DNA of 64,000 nucleotides from Corynebacterium sp. ACRPS (GTDB lineage Bacteria > Actinomycetota > Actinomycetes > Mycobacteriales > Mycobacteriaceae): the NCBI RefSeq assembly GCF_022346005.1, contig NZ_JAKRMY010000001.1:186001-250000 (forward strand), in the 5' to 3' direction. Position 1 is the first letter of the stretch, and the number at the start of each line of letters is the position of its first letter. A model generated the notes under the pieces. That model was not told the DNA's origin, ran no database searches, and saw only the letters and a list, made by a program, of their open reading frames with translations. Positions 43,104 to 53,314 of the stretch are shown one piece after another. The position numbers were made by a program, and so were the translations under genes.

Positions 43104-43637
43104 TTAGTGCTGACCCTCTGCGAACTCTTCGACCAACTTAGCGTTGAATGCAGGCAGGTCGTCCGGGGTACGGGAGGAGACCAAGCCCTGGTCGCAGTGG
43201 ACCTCCTCGTCAACCCAGGTAGCACCTGCGTTGCGGAGATCGGTTTGCAGGGACGGGAAGGACGTCAAGGTACGGCCCTTGAGTGCATCTGCATCGGCTA
43301 GGATCCAACCGCCATGGCAGATGGCGCCCAAGGGGCGGTCCTCGCCCATGTGCTTACGCACGATGCTAACGGCTGCCTCGTCCAAGCGGATGAGGTCAGC
43401 GTTATTGGTGCCGCCAGGCAAGATGATGCCGTCGAAGGTCTCACCCTCGGAGTCCTTGGTCGTAGCATCAACGTTAATCTCGGTACCGTTCTTGCCCGTA
43501 ATGGTGCCAGCCTTAGGCGCCAGAACCTTCACGGTAGCGCCAGCCTTCTGCACGGCCTCTAGCGGAGAGGTCAGTTCGGAGTCTTCAAAGTCATTGGTAG
43601 CAATGATTGCAATCGTCTTGTTTTCTAGCTCATCCAT
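43104..43637 (-). CDS. DJ-1/PfpI-family protein (YhbO-like)
   Basis: A 177-residue protein with the PfpI fold: IAIIATNDFEDSELTSPLEA near the start, the conserved Glu in that region, ILPGGTNNADLIR (near 72) and the nucleophile elbow LGAICHGGWILADA with Cys at about residue 107. This subgroup (YhbO, PfpI, DR1199) acts in general stress survival; glyoxalase III or deglycase activity has been proposed. It has its own strong terminator and appears to be a single-gene unit. Confidence 0.88.
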   Translation of the reverse strand: MDELENKTIAIIATNDFEDSELTSPLEAVQKAGATVKVLAPKAGTITGKNGTEINVDATTKDSEGETFDGIILPGGTNNADLIRLDEAAVSIVRKHMGEDRPLGAICHGGWILADADALKGRTLTSFPSLQTDLRNAGATWVDEEVHCDQGLVSSRTPDDLPAFNAKLVEEFAEGQH

Positions 43638-43735
43638 TATTATGACCTCCTTATTGTTGTTGGGTACGCAAATAGGATAACTCTACATTCGCGCACTCGC
43701 CACGTTTACTTTCGCGACCTGCAACAAGCTAGGAT

Positions 43736-44821
43736 TTAGCCACCGATCTTGAAGTCACACACGTCGCCATCGTGCATGATGTAGTCTTTGCCTTCTTGGC
43801 GGACCTTGCCGTTGGCGCGCGCCTCGGCCATGGAGCCGGCGGCAACGAGATCGTCAAAGGAGACGATTTCCGCCTTGATGAACTTCTTTTCAAAGTCGGT
43901 ATGAATAACACCGGCGGCTTGAGGGGCGGCAGCGCCTTGTTTAATGGTCCACGCGCGGGCTTCCTTTTCACCAGCGGTGAGGTAGGTCTGCAGTCCCAAG
44001 GTGGAGAATCCGGCCTTGGCCAAGGTAGCCAAGCCGGGCTCTTCTTGGCCTACTGCCTCGAGCAACTCGCTTGCCTCGTCCTCATCCAGCTCCAAGAGCT
44101 CGGACTCGGTTTGTGCATCGAGGAAGACGCAATCTGCTGGGGCGACGAGCTGGCGCAGTTCGTCCTTCTTGGCGGCATCGGTAAGCACAGCCTCATCCGA
44201 GTTAAAGACGTAGAGGAAGGGCTTAGCCGTCATCAGGTGCAGCTCGCGCACGAGGGAAAGATCAATCTCGCCGGACTTGGCGGCGGCGAAGAGGGTGCGG
44301 TCATCCTCCAGGATTTCCTGCGCCTTCTTGGTTGCCTCCACCACAGGTGCCAGGTCCTTATTCTTCCGGGCATCTTTTTCTAGGCGCGGCAGGGCCTTCT
44401 CGATGGTCTGCAGATCCGCCAGAATCAGCTCTGTATTAATAACGGAAATGTCGTTGCCGGGATCTACCCGGCCATCGACGTGGATGACATTGTCATCAGA
44501 AAAGGCGCGGACCACCTGGCAGATAGCGTCGGCCTCGCGGATATTAGCTAGGAAGGCGTTACCCATACCCTCGCCCTGCGAGGCACCTGCGACGATGCCG
44601 GCAATATCCACGAAGGACACGGTCGCCGGCAAGATGCGCTCGGAGTTGAACATCTTAGCGAGGGTGTCCAAACGGGGATCCGGCAGCTCCACCAAGCCGA
44701 CGTTGGGCTCGATGGTGGCGAATGGGTAGTTGGCCGCCAAGATTTCGGAACGGGTCAGGGCATTAAACAAAGTGGACTTGCCCACATTGGGCAAGCCGAC
44801 GATTCCTAGTGTAAGACTCAC
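43736..44821 (-). CDS. ychF: Redox-regulated ATPase/GTPase YchF
   Basis: A 361-residue Obg-related protein with P-loop GLPNVGKSTLFNALT (residues 8-22), SFVDIAGIVAGASQGEGMGN for switch 2 (near 68-87) and a C-terminal TGS domain (LGLQTYLTAGEKEARAWT and KDYIMHDGDVCDFKIGG). YchF prefers ATP, binds the ribosome and modulates oxidative-stress responses. The length is standard. Confidence 0.95.
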   Translation of the reverse strand: MSLTLGIVGLPNVGKSTLFNALTRSEILAANYPFATIEPNVGLVELPDPRLDTLAKMFNSERILPATVSFVDIAGIVAGASQGEGMGNAFLANIREADAICQVVRAFSDDNVIHVDGRVDPGNDISVINTELILADLQTIEKALPRLEKDARKNKDLAPVVEATKKAQEILEDDRTLFAAAKSGEIDLSLVRELHLMTAKPFLYVFNSDEAVLTDAAKKDELRQLVAPADCVFLDAQTESELLELDEDEASELLEAVGQEEPGLATLAKAGFSTLGLQTYLTAGEKEARAWTIKQGAAAPQAAGVIHTDFEKKFIKAEIVSFDDLVAAGSMAEARANGKVRQEGKDYIMHDGDVCDFKIGG

Positions 44822-44868
44822 GGGGCTAATCCTAACGCACCTACCGCGTTATAAGGCAAGATGGTGGG

Positions 44869-46338
44869 GTGAGTTCTGATAAGCAACCAACACCCGAAAA
44901 GCCGCAGGCAAGCCCGGGCGATAAAATGGACGGTGACTTCGACACCAGCCAATTGGACGATGTATCGCCGCATCCCCCGGGCAATCAGGTCGATCGCTCC
45001 GTCATCGCGGGCGAAATGGTGAAGTCGACCTCCCTGTGGGCCGTGCGCCTGCTAATCATCGGCGTTTTCCTTTTTGCGATCTATCACGTCTTGGGTAGCT
45101 TCTGGCAGGGCATCCTGCCGGTGCTCTTGGCCCTTATTATCTGTACCGTGCTTCACCCCATGGCGCGTTGGATGCGAACAAAAGGACTGCCTGCAGGCCT
45201 GGCGGCGATTGTGACGATCCTTATCTCCTCGGCCGCCGTCGGTGGGCTCATCGCCTCGGTGGCGCCGGATTTCATGCGGCAATCCCAGTCGCTCTACCTG
45301 CAAACGGTCTCCGGCATCCAGCAGCTCCAGGTGTGGGCCCAGGGCCCACCCTTGAACCTCGATAGCGACGATATGAGCACCTATATCGACGAGGCCGCAG
45401 GCTGGTTGCAGGAGCGTGCGGGCGTTATCGCCGGGTCCGTATTTACGGGCATCGGCAATGCCACCTCATTTTTCGTCACGGTGTTCATCGTCTTGGTGCT
45501 CACCTTCTTCTTCCTGAAAGACGGCACCAAATTCCTGCCGTGGCTGCGCGATGCCACCGGCCGGCGCGCCGGCTGGCACCTCACGGAATTGCTCACGCGC
45601 GCCTGGAATACCCTGGGCGGATTCATTCGGGCGCAGGCAGTGGTCTCGCTTATCGATGCCATCTTTATCGGCCTCGGCCTCGTGCTTATCGGCGTGCCCT
45701 TGGCGATGGCCCTGGCGATCATTACCTTCATCGCCGGCTTCATCCCGTTCGTCGGCGCCATTGTCTCTGGCGCGCTCGCAGTGGTTATCGCCTTGGTATC
45801 TTTGGGCTTTACCCAAGCACTGTTGGTCTTGGGCCTCGTTATTTTGGTCCAGCAGCTTGAAGGCAATGTACTCTCGCCGTGGCTGCAGGCAAAGGCCATG
45901 AACCTGCACCCAGTTATCGTTTTGGTCTCCGTCATCGTCGGCTCCGCGCTCTTTGGACTCATCGGTGGATTCCTGGCCGTGCCGACCGCCGCCATGATCG
46001 CGGTTGCCTATCGCTACGTGCAGGACATGATGAAGCTGCAGTCCGGGGAAAAACACTCCTCCGAGCTCAACTACTCCACCGTCGCGGGCTATCTCATCGG
46101 CCGCTATACCGAAGAGCAAGCGCAATACAAGCGCGAGCAATGGCGCAATGTTCCAGAACACGCCAGCCCCGATATCGCCGGCGCCGATGCGGCTTCCGAT
46201 GGCGACTCCACCACGCTCGATGACTCCGTCGATGTCGATTCCACCCCGGAGGACTATGACGAGCCAAGCATGCGCTCCAACCTGCGCCGCGCGCGGGATG
46301 CCTTCGAAAATCTTTTGAACGGAGATTCGAATAAATAG
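44869..46338 (+). CDS. AI-2E family transporter (UPF0118-type permease)
   Basis: A 489-residue membrane protein. A hydrophilic N-terminus of about 55 residues precedes seven to eight membrane helices. They include the family segments FFFLKDGTKFLPWL (near 208) and the C-terminal LEGNVLSPWLQAKAMNLHPVIVL (near 330). The tail of about 90 residues is acidic. The family includes E. coli TqsA and sodium/proton antiporters, so autoinducer export is not implied by the name. GTG start; rmuC follows after 6 bases. Confidence 0.85.
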   Translation: MSSDKQPTPEKPQASPGDKMDGDFDTSQLDDVSPHPPGNQVDRSVIAGEMVKSTSLWAVRLLIIGVFLFAIYHVLGSFWQGILPVLLALIICTVLHPMARWMRTKGLPAGLAAIVTILISSAAVGGLIASVAPDFMRQSQSLYLQTVSGIQQLQVWAQGPPLNLDSDDMSTYIDEAAGWLQERAGVIAGSVFTGIGNATSFFVTVFIVLVLTFFFLKDGTKFLPWLRDATGRRAGWHLTELLTRAWNTLGGFIRAQAVVSLIDAIFIGLGLVLIGVPLAMALAIITFIAGFIPFVGAIVSGALAVVIALVSLGFTQALLVLGLVILVQQLEGNVLSPWLQAKAMNLHPVIVLVSVIVGSALFGLIGGFLAVPTAAMIAVAYRYVQDMMKLQSGEKHSSELNYSTVAGYLIGRYTEEQAQYKREQWRNVPEHASPDIAGADAASDGDSTTLDDSVDVDSTPEDYDEPSMRSNLRRARDAFENLLNGDSNK

Positions 46339-46344
46339 TGTGCC

Positions 46345-47445
46345 GTGTCGGCAGCACGTGTCATAGTGGATTCCATGACATCCACTTTGCCCATGCTGCT
46401 GCTGTTTATCGGTCTCCTACTGGGTGCCGTTCTGGGATGGCTGGCCCACTCTCATTCCGCTTCCCGCTCCGCGCCGAGCGAGGAGCACCGGGCGCTGCAA
46501 GAATCCCAACGCCGCCAGGCCGAGCTGCAACCGCTAGAAAAGGCCATGGATAGGCTCGGATTCCAGCTACAAGAACTGGAAGAAGACCGCACCGCCCACT
46601 TAGCCTCCCTGTCCAGCCAAGTGCAGGCGGTGACCCGCACCTCGTCCCAACTCACGGAGCGCACGGATCAGCTCGTTACGGCCCTCCGCTCGCCCAATGT
46701 GCGCGGGCGATGGGGCGAGATCCAGCTAGAGCGCGTCGTCGAACTCGGCGGCATGAGACGGCACGTGGACTTCGATTCCCAAGTCTCTGCCCCCTTAAAC
46801 GGCCGCATCGTGCGCCCAGATATGCTCATCAACTTGGCCGGTGGCAGGCATATCATCGTCGATGCCAAGGTTCCGTTCTCTTCATACCTCGATGCGCTAG
46901 AAACCGACGATCCAGAAGAACACACCGGCTACCTGCGCCGCCACGCGCATCAGCTGCGCAGTCACATCCAGGCGCTATCCCACAAAGACTATATTGAGGC
47001 CTTCCAACCCACCCCGGAATTCGTGGTGCTCTTCGTACCCGCGGATCCTTTCCTCGATGCTGCGTTATCGGTCGATCCTGAGCTCATCGAATTCGGTTTT
47101 GAACGCAACGTCGTCATCGCGACCCCGAGCTCACTCTTCGCGCTCTTGCGCACGGTAGCTATGGGGTGGCACCAGGAAGATATTTCCGCCAAGGCAAAAG
47201 AAGTCCAACGCTTGGGACGTGAGCTCTATTCGCGGCTCAATACCCTTTCGGAGCACTATGGCAAGGTGGGCCAAGGACTCGAAAAGGCAGTAGAAGCCTA
47301 TAATTCCACGCTCTCCTCGCTTGATTCGCGCGTGGGCGTGACCGCCCGCAAGCTGCACGAAATGGAGATTCCCGGCCGCACGAACAGAGCGCCGCGCGAG
47401 CCCTCCCCCATTGATACGTGGCCGCGCGGGACAAATTCTTCTTAA
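46345..47445 (+). CDS. rmuC: RmuC-family DNA recombination protein
   Basis: A 366-residue protein with an N-terminal membrane helix (MLLLFIGLLLGAVLGWLA, near residue 17) and a coiled coil (about 45-115). The RmuC nuclease-like domain contains RGRWGEIQLERVVELGGM (near 120), then VDAKVPFSSYLDALE (near 171). RmuC limits inversions at short inverted repeats in E. coli, an apt neighbour for a genome with many inverted repeats, though no link is shown. The GTG at 46345 or the ATG at 46375 may start it. Confidence 0.88.
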   Translation: MSAARVIVDSMTSTLPMLLLFIGLLLGAVLGWLAHSHSASRSAPSEEHRALQESQRRQAELQPLEKAMDRLGFQLQELEEDRTAHLASLSSQVQAVTRTSSQLTERTDQLVTALRSPNVRGRWGEIQLERVVELGGMRRHVDFDSQVSAPLNGRIVRPDMLINLAGGRHIIVDAKVPFSSYLDALETDDPEEHTGYLRRHAHQLRSHIQALSHKDYIEAFQPTPEFVVLFVPADPFLDAALSVDPELIEFGFERNVVIATPSSLFALLRTVAMGWHQEDISAKAKEVQRLGRELYSRLNTLSEHYGKVGQGLEKAVEAYNSTLSSLDSRVGVTARKLHEMEIPGRTNRAPREPSPIDTWPRGTNSS

Positions 47446-47510
47446 AATCTAGGCAGTTTTACTGCGTGGATATAGCCATTGGCCCGCGCCAGACGGTAGG
47501 ATTTTGCGAC

Positions 47511-48320
47511 GTGTCACTAGCCAAACAACGAAAGCCTACCGCCGCGCAAAGCCTGAGCATGCCGAGCATCTCGCTGCTGAAGGGCCTTGGACTATTGGCG
47601 GCACTTTTGCTCACCGGCGCATTGATTTCCATTCTTGTCGGCTCCATAGGCTGGATGTACTTTGCCTTTCTCATCATCAGCTCCCTGCTCATAGCGCTCA
47701 TCGTTGAGGAGCGAGGATTATTCCTGTCCATCGCGTCCATCCCCATTTTGTACGCGGTAACCGTGGTGACGGCGGGAATCTTCATCACCAAGTCCAATGC
47801 TCCGGAAGGCACCAGTTTTTCTAAAACGTCCCTGCTGACCTCCGTGTATCCGCTGGTCCAGAACTTCCTGTGGTTGCTTATCGCGGTTCTCGGCGCGACC
47901 GCAATCGGCGTCTTGCGCTGGATGCGCTTCCGCAAGGCCGCCCAACGCGCTGTGAATCAGCAAAAGGTCGCGCGGCGCGCGGACATGAAGCGGGATCGCC
48001 AGAACCGCGCTGAACGGCTTTCCGTGGCGGAACTCATGGCGCGCAATAGATCCGAAAACCCGCAGGCCCCCTCTCCACGCGCCTCCCGCCGCAGATCACA
48101 CGCACAGGCGCAACCTCCGCGGAAGCCGCAGGACCGCATCCGTGGCCGCGACCGAGAAGAGCGCCGTCGCGAGCAACAGGCGGAACGCGAAAATCGCTTG
48201 CAACCGGATCCGCACCGGCGCGCAGGGGACGTGATACCACCGGCTCCCGAACCAGATCTCGCTTCCTCGACAAAAGACACTGCCAAGAAACAGCGTTGGG
48301 ACGATAACCTCTACGAATAA
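47511..48320 (+). CDS. DUF6542 membrane protein (Rv1111c-like)
   Basis: A 269-residue protein with four transmembrane helices within residues 20-135. A long, highly charged Arg/Gln/Glu-rich tail (RDREERRREQQAERENRL) ends KQRWDDNLYE. The hydrophobic part fits DUF6542. The order ychF, this protein, ispH, xseA, xseB matches Rv1112 to Rv1107c. The GTG at 47511 is taken as start because homology begins just after it; an earlier in-frame start would overlap rmuC. Function unknown. Confidence 0.72.
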   Translation: MSLAKQRKPTAAQSLSMPSISLLKGLGLLAALLLTGALISILVGSIGWMYFAFLIISSLLIALIVEERGLFLSIASIPILYAVTVVTAGIFITKSNAPEGTSFSKTSLLTSVYPLVQNFLWLLIAVLGATAIGVLRWMRFRKAAQRAVNQQKVARRADMKRDRQNRAERLSVAELMARNRSENPQAPSPRASRRRSHAQAQPPRKPQDRIRGRDREERRREQQAERENRLQPDPHRRAGDVIPPAPEPDLASSTKDTAKKQRWDDNLYE

Positions 48321-48324
48321 ACTA

Positions 48325-48381
48325 AACCGTGAGCCCCGGCACTCTTTAAGAGGCCACCAGGCTCACGGTTGTTGTCGTTTT
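48325..48381. terminator. Bidirectional terminator between DUF6542 gene and ispH
   Basis: A perfect 11-bp stem AACCGTGAGCC / GGCTCACGGTT encloses a 24-base loop. It is followed by GTTGTCGTTTT on the plus strand and by TAGTTTATT on the minus strand, as expected between convergent genes. Confidence 0.8.
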
Positions 48382-48394
48382 AGGCGTTGCAGCG

Positions 48395-49345
48395 CTAGGT
48401 GCGGGCAGGACGCAGATCGCGCGGCAGCGCGAAAGTAATGGATTCGGTGGAGGTGGTCACTTGCTCCACGTCATTAAAGCCGCGCTCATCCAAGTATTCG
48501 AGCACCTCGCGCACAAGAAGTTCTGGCACGGAGGCGCCACAGGTCACGCCAACGGTCTCTACGCCGTCTAGCCACGATTCATCGATCTCGTCGGCAAAAT
48601 CCACCAAGTGGGAGTCGCGTGAACCCGCCTCGAGCGCGACTTCTACGAGGCGCACGGAGTTGGACGAGTTCTTAGACCCCACCACGATCATAAGATCGCA
48701 CTTCGGTGCAATGGCTTTGACGGACTCTTGCCGGTTTTGAGTGGCGTAGCAGATATCATCTGACGGCGGGTTTTCTAGGTGCGGAAAACGCTCGCGCAGC
48801 TTATTGACGATGACAACGGTCTCATCCACCGAGAGTGTGGTCTGCGAAAGCCAGATGAGTTTCTCATCCTGCAGGTAGTCTGGCAGCTTGTCCACGCCGT
48901 CGACGCCATCGACCAGATGCGTAACATCGGGGGCCTCGCCCGCGGTGCCTTCTACCTCCTCGTGGCCTTCGTGGCCCACGAGGAGGATGTGGTAACCATC
49001 GCGCTCGAAACGCTGGGCTTCCTTGTGCACCTTAGTCACCAAGGGGCAGGTAGCGTCCAAGGTCAATTGCTTGCGCTCCTGTGCCTGATTGCGCACCGCC
49101 GGGGAGATGCCGTGGGCGGAAAAGACGAGGTGAGCACCCTCCGGGGCCTCGGCGGCCTCTTCAACGAAGATGACTCCGCGCTTGGCCAAAGATTCAACGA
49201 CATAACGGTTGTGGACGATTTGCTTGCGCACATAAATGGGTGCGCCGTATTTTTCTAGCGCCTTTTCTACGGTCTCGACGGCGCGGTCCACTCCAGCGCA
49301 GTAACCGCGCGGTGCCGCGAGGAGAACATTTTTACCATCAGTCAT
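48395..49345 (-). CDS. ispH: 4-hydroxy-3-methylbut-2-enyl diphosphate reductase
   Basis: A 316-residue IspH/LytB with the three cluster cysteines in [14 protein letters not shown] (near residue 15), [12 protein letters not shown] (near 105) and [13 protein letters not shown] (near 278). The catalytic Glu region [10 protein letters not shown] appears as [10 protein letters not shown]. It performs the last step of the MEP pathway, giving IPP and DMAPP. The ATG at 49345 has a GGGAGGC site; longer upstream frames are rejected. Confidence 0.95.
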   Translation of the reverse strand: MTDGKNVLLAAPRGYCAGVDRAVETVEKALEKYGAPIYVRKQIVHNRYVVESLAKRGVIFVEEAAEAPEGAHLVFSAHGISPAVRNQAQERKQLTLDATCPLVTKVHKEAQRFERDGYHILLVGHEGHEEVEGTAGEAPDVTHLVDGVDGVDKLPDYLQDEKLIWLSQTTLSVDETVVIVNKLRERFPHLENPPSDDICYATQNRQESVKAIAPKCDLMIVVGSKNSSNSVRLVEVALEAGSRDSHLVDFADEIDESWLDGVETVGVTCGASVPELLVREVLEYLDERGFNDVEQVTTSTESITFALPRDLRPART

Positions 49346-49498
49346 GCCTCCCAGAGTATCGAAAGGTAAAGCAAAACAATAGTAAGGGCTATCCAGCAGG
49401 GAAAGCGCCCATCTAGGCCACCCAAGCGGGGCGCCACGTGCCTTGAGCACCTACACTAAAGGGCACCGTATGGCGCTGTAGATGGAAAGGGTGGCTGC

Positions 49499-50740
49499 GT
49501 GAATCAACCGGCAAATACTCCAGAGACCCCGTGGCCCGTGGGCCAGGTCAATGACCAGGTGAAGGGATGGATCGAGCGCCTTGGATACCTGTGGGTGGAA
49601 GGCCAATTAACGCAGATCAATTACAAGCCCACCTGGAAGCTGTCCTACCTCACCCTGCGCGATGTGCAGCAGGAAAAGTCGGTGCAATTGACCTGCTCTT
49701 CCTCAATGCTGCACAACTTGCCCACGCCGCTAAAAGACGGCGACCGCGTCATCGTGCACGGCAAACCCGCCTTTTATGCCGGCCGCGGATCCTTTTCCCT
49801 GTGGACCACGGAGATTCGGCACGTGGGCATCGGCGATTTATTGGCGCGCATCGAAAAGCTGCGCGCGCAGCTTGCCGCAGAAGGCCTCTTTGATCCCGCG
49901 CGCAAGCGCCCGCTTCCCTACCTCCCGCAGAAAATCGGCCTGATTACCGGCCGCGGTTCTGCCGCCGAGCGCGATGTCGTGGCGGTAGCCCGCGACAGGT
50001 GGCCGGCCGTGCAATTCCGCGTCATTAATACCGCTGTTCAGGGGGCGAATACCGTCCCCGAGGTGATTTCCGCCTTGCAGGAGCTCGACGGCGATGCGGA
50101 GATCGATGTCATCATCATCGCCCGCGGTGGCGGTTCCGTCGAAGATCTCCTTCCCTTTTCTGAAGAAGCCCTGCAACGCGCCGTCGTGGCCGCCAGCACC
50201 CCGGTGGTCTCCGCGATTGGCCACGAGCCGGATAGTCCGGTGCTCGATAACGTCGCAGATCTGCGCGCGGCTACCCCGACGGACGCCGCCAAGCGCGTGG
50301 TCCCGTCGGTGGCAGAGGAACGCGCGGTCATCGCTGAGGCGCGATCCCGCATGGCGGCGGCCTTGCGCGGCTGGGTAGAACGCGAGCGCCGTGGATTGGA
50401 TAATATCCGCTCGCGCCCAGTGCTGGCCGATCCGATGACGCCAATCCGCGCTCGGCGCGAAGAGGTCGAGCGCATGCGCACGAGCATGCGCCGCGAACTG
50501 CGGGTGCTCTTAGACCGTGAGACCCGGCACGTGGAGTCCCTTCGCGCGCGGGTTTCTGCTTTAGGTCCTTCGGCGACGCTTGCCCGTGGGTATTCTATTG
50601 TCCAGGTCTTGCCCAAAGATGGCAGCGATCCGGAGGTCGTTAGCTCTTATGAGCAATCACCGCCCGGCGCGCAATTGCGCATTCGCGTGGGCGATGGTTC
50701 CATCACCGCCGTGTCCATGGCCTCCCAGGCCGCCGATTAG
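49499..50740 (+). CDS. xseA: Exodeoxyribonuclease VII large subunit
   Basis: A 413-residue protein with an N-terminal OB fold ([24 protein letters not shown]), the central domain [20 protein letters not shown] (near 137), then [15 protein letters not shown] (near 203) and [20 protein letters not shown] long coiled coil with C-terminal ARGYSIV follows. With XseB it degrades single-stranded DNA from both ends. GTG start; xseB follows after 23 bases. Confidence 0.95.
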   Translation: MNQPANTPETPWPVGQVNDQVKGWIERLGYLWVEGQLTQINYKPTWKLSYLTLRDVQQEKSVQLTCSSSMLHNLPTPLKDGDRVIVHGKPAFYAGRGSFSLWTTEIRHVGIGDLLARIEKLRAQLAAEGLFDPARKRPLPYLPQKIGLITGRGSAAERDVVAVARDRWPAVQFRVINTAVQGANTVPEVISALQELDGDAEIDVIIIARGGGSVEDLLPFSEEALQRAVVAASTPVVSAIGHEPDSPVLDNVADLRAATPTDAAKRVVPSVAEERAVIAEARSRMAAALRGWVERERRGLDNIRSRPVLADPMTPIRARREEVERMRTSMRRELRVLLDRETRHVESLRARVSALGPSATLARGYSIVQVLPKDGSDPEVVSSYEQSPPGAQLRIRVGDGSITAVSMASQAAD

Positions 50741-50763
50741 CCAGAAATAGTAGGAGAATGCTG

Positions 50764-51042
50764 ATGTCAGATGAAACCATTGGTTCCGGCCAGCCAGGCC
50801 AAGATGCCTTTACTCCCGTAGAGGAATTGAGCTACGAACAGGCGCGCGATGAGCTCATTGAAACTGTCAAGATTTTAGAGCTCGGCCAAATGGGCCTGGA
50901 CGAGTCCCTGAAATACTGGGAGCGCGGCGAGGCGCTTGCTCGCACGTGCGAGTCCCACTTGGATGGCGCCTCCAAGCGGGTGGAGGATGCCCTTGAAAAG
51001 GCGGAACACAGCGAGCAGCAGGCTGAGGAGGGTGAAGAGTAA
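50764..51042 (+). CDS. xseB: Exodeoxyribonuclease VII small subunit
   Basis: A 92-residue protein with the XseB helical core [19 protein letters not shown], then [21 protein letters not shown] and a Glu-rich tail. The ATG at 50764 sits 7 bases from AGGAG; an ATG at 50758 immediately after it is less likely. It forms the helical partner of XseA. The last base overlaps the next gene's start. Confidence 0.93.
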   Translation: MSDETIGSGQPGQDAFTPVEELSYEQARDELIETVKILELGQMGLDESLKYWERGEALARTCESHLDGASKRVEDALEKAEHSEQQAEEGEE

Positions 51043-51422
51043 TGCAGATTTATGGTTACCCGGGAAGGCGGATTGATTTCGTCTCCAAATCGGCATCGGC
51101 AGGCTCCATCATGGGCGGCGATTCCCGCGCGCTGGTAGAGGAATTTTTCGGGCCGGCGCATACCAGCACCCAGGTTTCGGCCACAGAAGAGGAATTGAGT
51201 TACTTTTCCCGGTCCATCGTGCTGCTGCTTGCCGATGCCAAAGTGGTCCAAGTCTCCATCTACCCGCGCCGTTCCCAGCGCGAGCGCGTGGACGTCTACC
51301 TAGAAAAGACGCGTTTGAGCGGGCTGGATGCCGCTGCCTTGGACGAAGCCACCGGTGACACTGAGGGAATCACAGTGGAAGCGGACGCCGAGGGGCTCAG
51401 CGAGGTTACTTTCCGCTTATAG
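51042..51422 (+). CDS. Hypothetical protein coupled to xseB
   Basis: A 126-residue soluble protein without recognised domain. It starts in a TAATG overlap with xseB, so translation is coupled. Predicted alternating strands and helices (EEELSYFSRSIVLLLADAKVVQVSIYPRR) suggest a small alpha/beta fold. Its end overlaps the convergent DUF4245 gene by 17 bases. The CTTGCCGATG motif at 51228 codes for LAD in it. Function unknown. Confidence 0.65.
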   Translation: MQIYGYPGRRIDFVSKSASAGSIMGGDSRALVEEFFGPAHTSTQVSATEEELSYFSRSIVLLLADAKVVQVSIYPRRSQRERVDVYLEKTRLSGLDAAALDEATGDTEGITVEADAEGLSEVTFRL

Positions 51423-51975
51423 GTTTGGCCTCGATAAAGGCCTCGGTGGCGGCGGCGAATTCTTCATCGGGGGCTGCACCGGAGATGATGAGGCGGGCAT
51501 CGCCCAAGTCGGCGATCCACAAGCGGCGCACAGAATCGTCGTCACTTGCCAGCACGCGCACCTGATGGCCGGCTACCTCGCGCATTGAGTTCAGCCCGCG
51601 ATAGTTAGCGTCGTATTTTTCGCCCGCCTCTTCTGCAGAAACCTGGGTTTGGGTGGATTCCACGTAGTTTCCATCCGCGGTAAGCCAGCTGACGACGGTG
51701 ACTGTGTCGCCGCCTAGCTGCGAACGGCGGGCCGCATTGGCCTGCCAGCCTTCGGGCATCTGGGGATCTCGGATAGCACCAATACCGGCGCGAGCCTGCG
51801 TATCCAGGAAGGTCTCCTCGTCTACCTCTTGAACTGGGCCTTGCTCTGTTTCCGGATTCACCGAGCAAAGCCCCGTCGCGCCCACCACGAGCAACATCAT
51901 GACCACCACTACGGAAAGGGACAAAATGATGTCGCGAGCGCCTTCGAAAATCTTCGGTCTTTGTTCTGCAGCCAC
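51406..51975 (-). CDS. DUF4245 membrane-anchored protein
   Basis: A protein of about 189 residues with one N-terminal membrane helix (DIILSLSVVVVMMLLVVGATGLCSV, about residues 15-38) and an extracellular domain matching DUF4245 (MPEGWQANAARRSQLGGDTVTVVSWLTADGNYVE). It is adjacent to glpX, as the mycobacterial DUF4245 gene Rv1100 is to Rv1099c. The GTG at 51975 with AAGG 4 bases upstream is preferred; GTG codons at 51999 and 52032 would lengthen the N-terminus. Function unknown. Confidence 0.8.
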   Translation of the reverse strand: MAAEQRPKIFEGARDIILSLSVVVVMMLLVVGATGLCSVNPETEQGPVQEVDEETFLDTQARAGIGAIRDPQMPEGWQANAARRSQLGGDTVTVVSWLTADGNYVESTQTQVSAEEAGEKYDANYRGLNSMREVAGHQVRVLASDDDSVRRLWIADLGDARLIISGAAPDEEFAAATEAFIEAKPISGK

Positions 51976-52192
51976 GCGCCTTAGTATCGCATGAGCCACC
52001 GTGAAAGTGCCACATGCCTCCCGCGTGCGCACATTCGCGCCGATAATGCTGCCTAGAGAAAGGAAAAACCCCGCAAAAGGGGCCCCAAATCGGACCTATT
52101 GACGCCAAAAAGTGCCAGAATAGGACAAGTAGAACACTAATCGCGTGGGAATTACCCCCACGGTGAGAAAACATGGAAGGCAACCACTACAC

Positions 52193-53206
52193 ATGTCCGA
52201 AAATACTTCTTATTTGCCCGACCGTAACTTGGCCATGGAGCTGGTGCGCGTGACCGAAGCCGCCGCCTTGGCCTCTGGCCGCTGGGTTGGTCGTGGCATG
52301 AAGAATGAGGGCGATGGCGCGGCAGTCGATGCCATGCGCAAACTGATTAACTCCGTGGCGATGAAGGGCGTTGTCGTCATTGGTGAGGGCGAAAAGGATG
52401 AGGCCCCGATGCTCTTCAACGGTGAAGAGGTCGGCACGGGCGAAGGCGCGGCGATGGACATTGCTGTGGACCCGGTAGATGGCACGCGATTGATGGCCGA
52501 GGGCCGCCCCAATGCCATTTCCGTAATCGCCGCCGCAGAGCGCGGCACCATGTATGACCCATCTGCGGTCTTCTACATGGAAAAGATCGCCGTGGGCCCA
52601 GAAGCCGTCGGATCCATCGATATCAACCAGTCCGTGCAATGGAATATCGAGTCCGTGGCCAAGGCAAAGGGCCTGCGCACCGCCGATATCACCGTGGTGG
52701 TATTGGACCGCCCGCGCCACGAAAAGCTCATCCAGGAGATCCGCGAGGCAGGCGCAAAGGTGCGCCTCATTATGGATGGCGATGTGGCAGGTGCCATCGC
52801 CGCCTGCCAGGATTCCAACTCCATCGACATAATGATGGGCATTGGAGGTACCCCTGAGGGCATCATCACCGCCTGCGCCATGCGGTGCATGGGTGGCGAG
52901 ATCCAGGGCAAGCTGTGGCCGAAGGATGAAGAAGAAGCAGAAAAGGCCCGCGCTGCCGGACACGACTTGGATAAGGTCTTGGGCACCAATGATTTGGTTT
53001 CGTCGAAGAACTGCTACTTCGCCGCTACCGGCGTGACCAATGGTGACATGCTGCGCGGTGTTTCCTACCGCAATAATGGTGCCTCCACCCGTTCGCTGGT
53101 CATGCGTTCCAAGTCCGGCACCATTCGCTACGTCGATTCCTTCCACAAGCTGGCTAAACTGCAGGAATACTCAGTGGTGGACTACTCGGACCCCACCAAG
53201 AACTAA
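52193..53206 (+). CDS. glpX: Fructose-1,6-bisphosphatase class II
   Basis: A 337-residue GlpX enzyme with the metal-binding [19 protein letters not shown] (near residue 60) and [16 protein letters not shown] (near 88), [22 protein letters not shown] (near 215). It is the main gluconeogenic FBPase in corynebacteria and mycobacteria. The ATG is preceded by GGAAGG 13 bases upstream. Confidence 0.95.
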   Translation: MSENTSYLPDRNLAMELVRVTEAAALASGRWVGRGMKNEGDGAAVDAMRKLINSVAMKGVVVIGEGEKDEAPMLFNGEEVGTGEGAAMDIAVDPVDGTRLMAEGRPNAISVIAAAERGTMYDPSAVFYMEKIAVGPEAVGSIDINQSVQWNIESVAKAKGLRTADITVVVLDRPRHEKLIQEIREAGAKVRLIMDGDVAGAIAACQDSNSIDIMMGIGGTPEGIITACAMRCMGGEIQGKLWPKDEEEAEKARAAGHDLDKVLGTNDLVSSKNCYFAATGVTNGDMLRGVSYRNNGASTRSLVMRSKSGTIRYVDSFHKLAKLQEYSVVDYSDPTKN

Positions 53207-53314
53207 ACCTCACCCCCAAATGGCGGGGCAGGCTCGGGCTTTTCACCCACTGACTTTTAGCTTTTCGCCATACTGGGGGTAGGTGCACACAATCAATCAA
53301 CCGAGGTGATTCTC

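Noticed and set aside
53210..53287. Terminator of glpX formed by the large inverted repeat before fumC
   Set aside because: The arms (CCCCCAAATGGCG and CGCCATACTGGGGG) are imperfect, the loop is about 40 bases and no U-run follows; part of it is more likely the fumC promoter.
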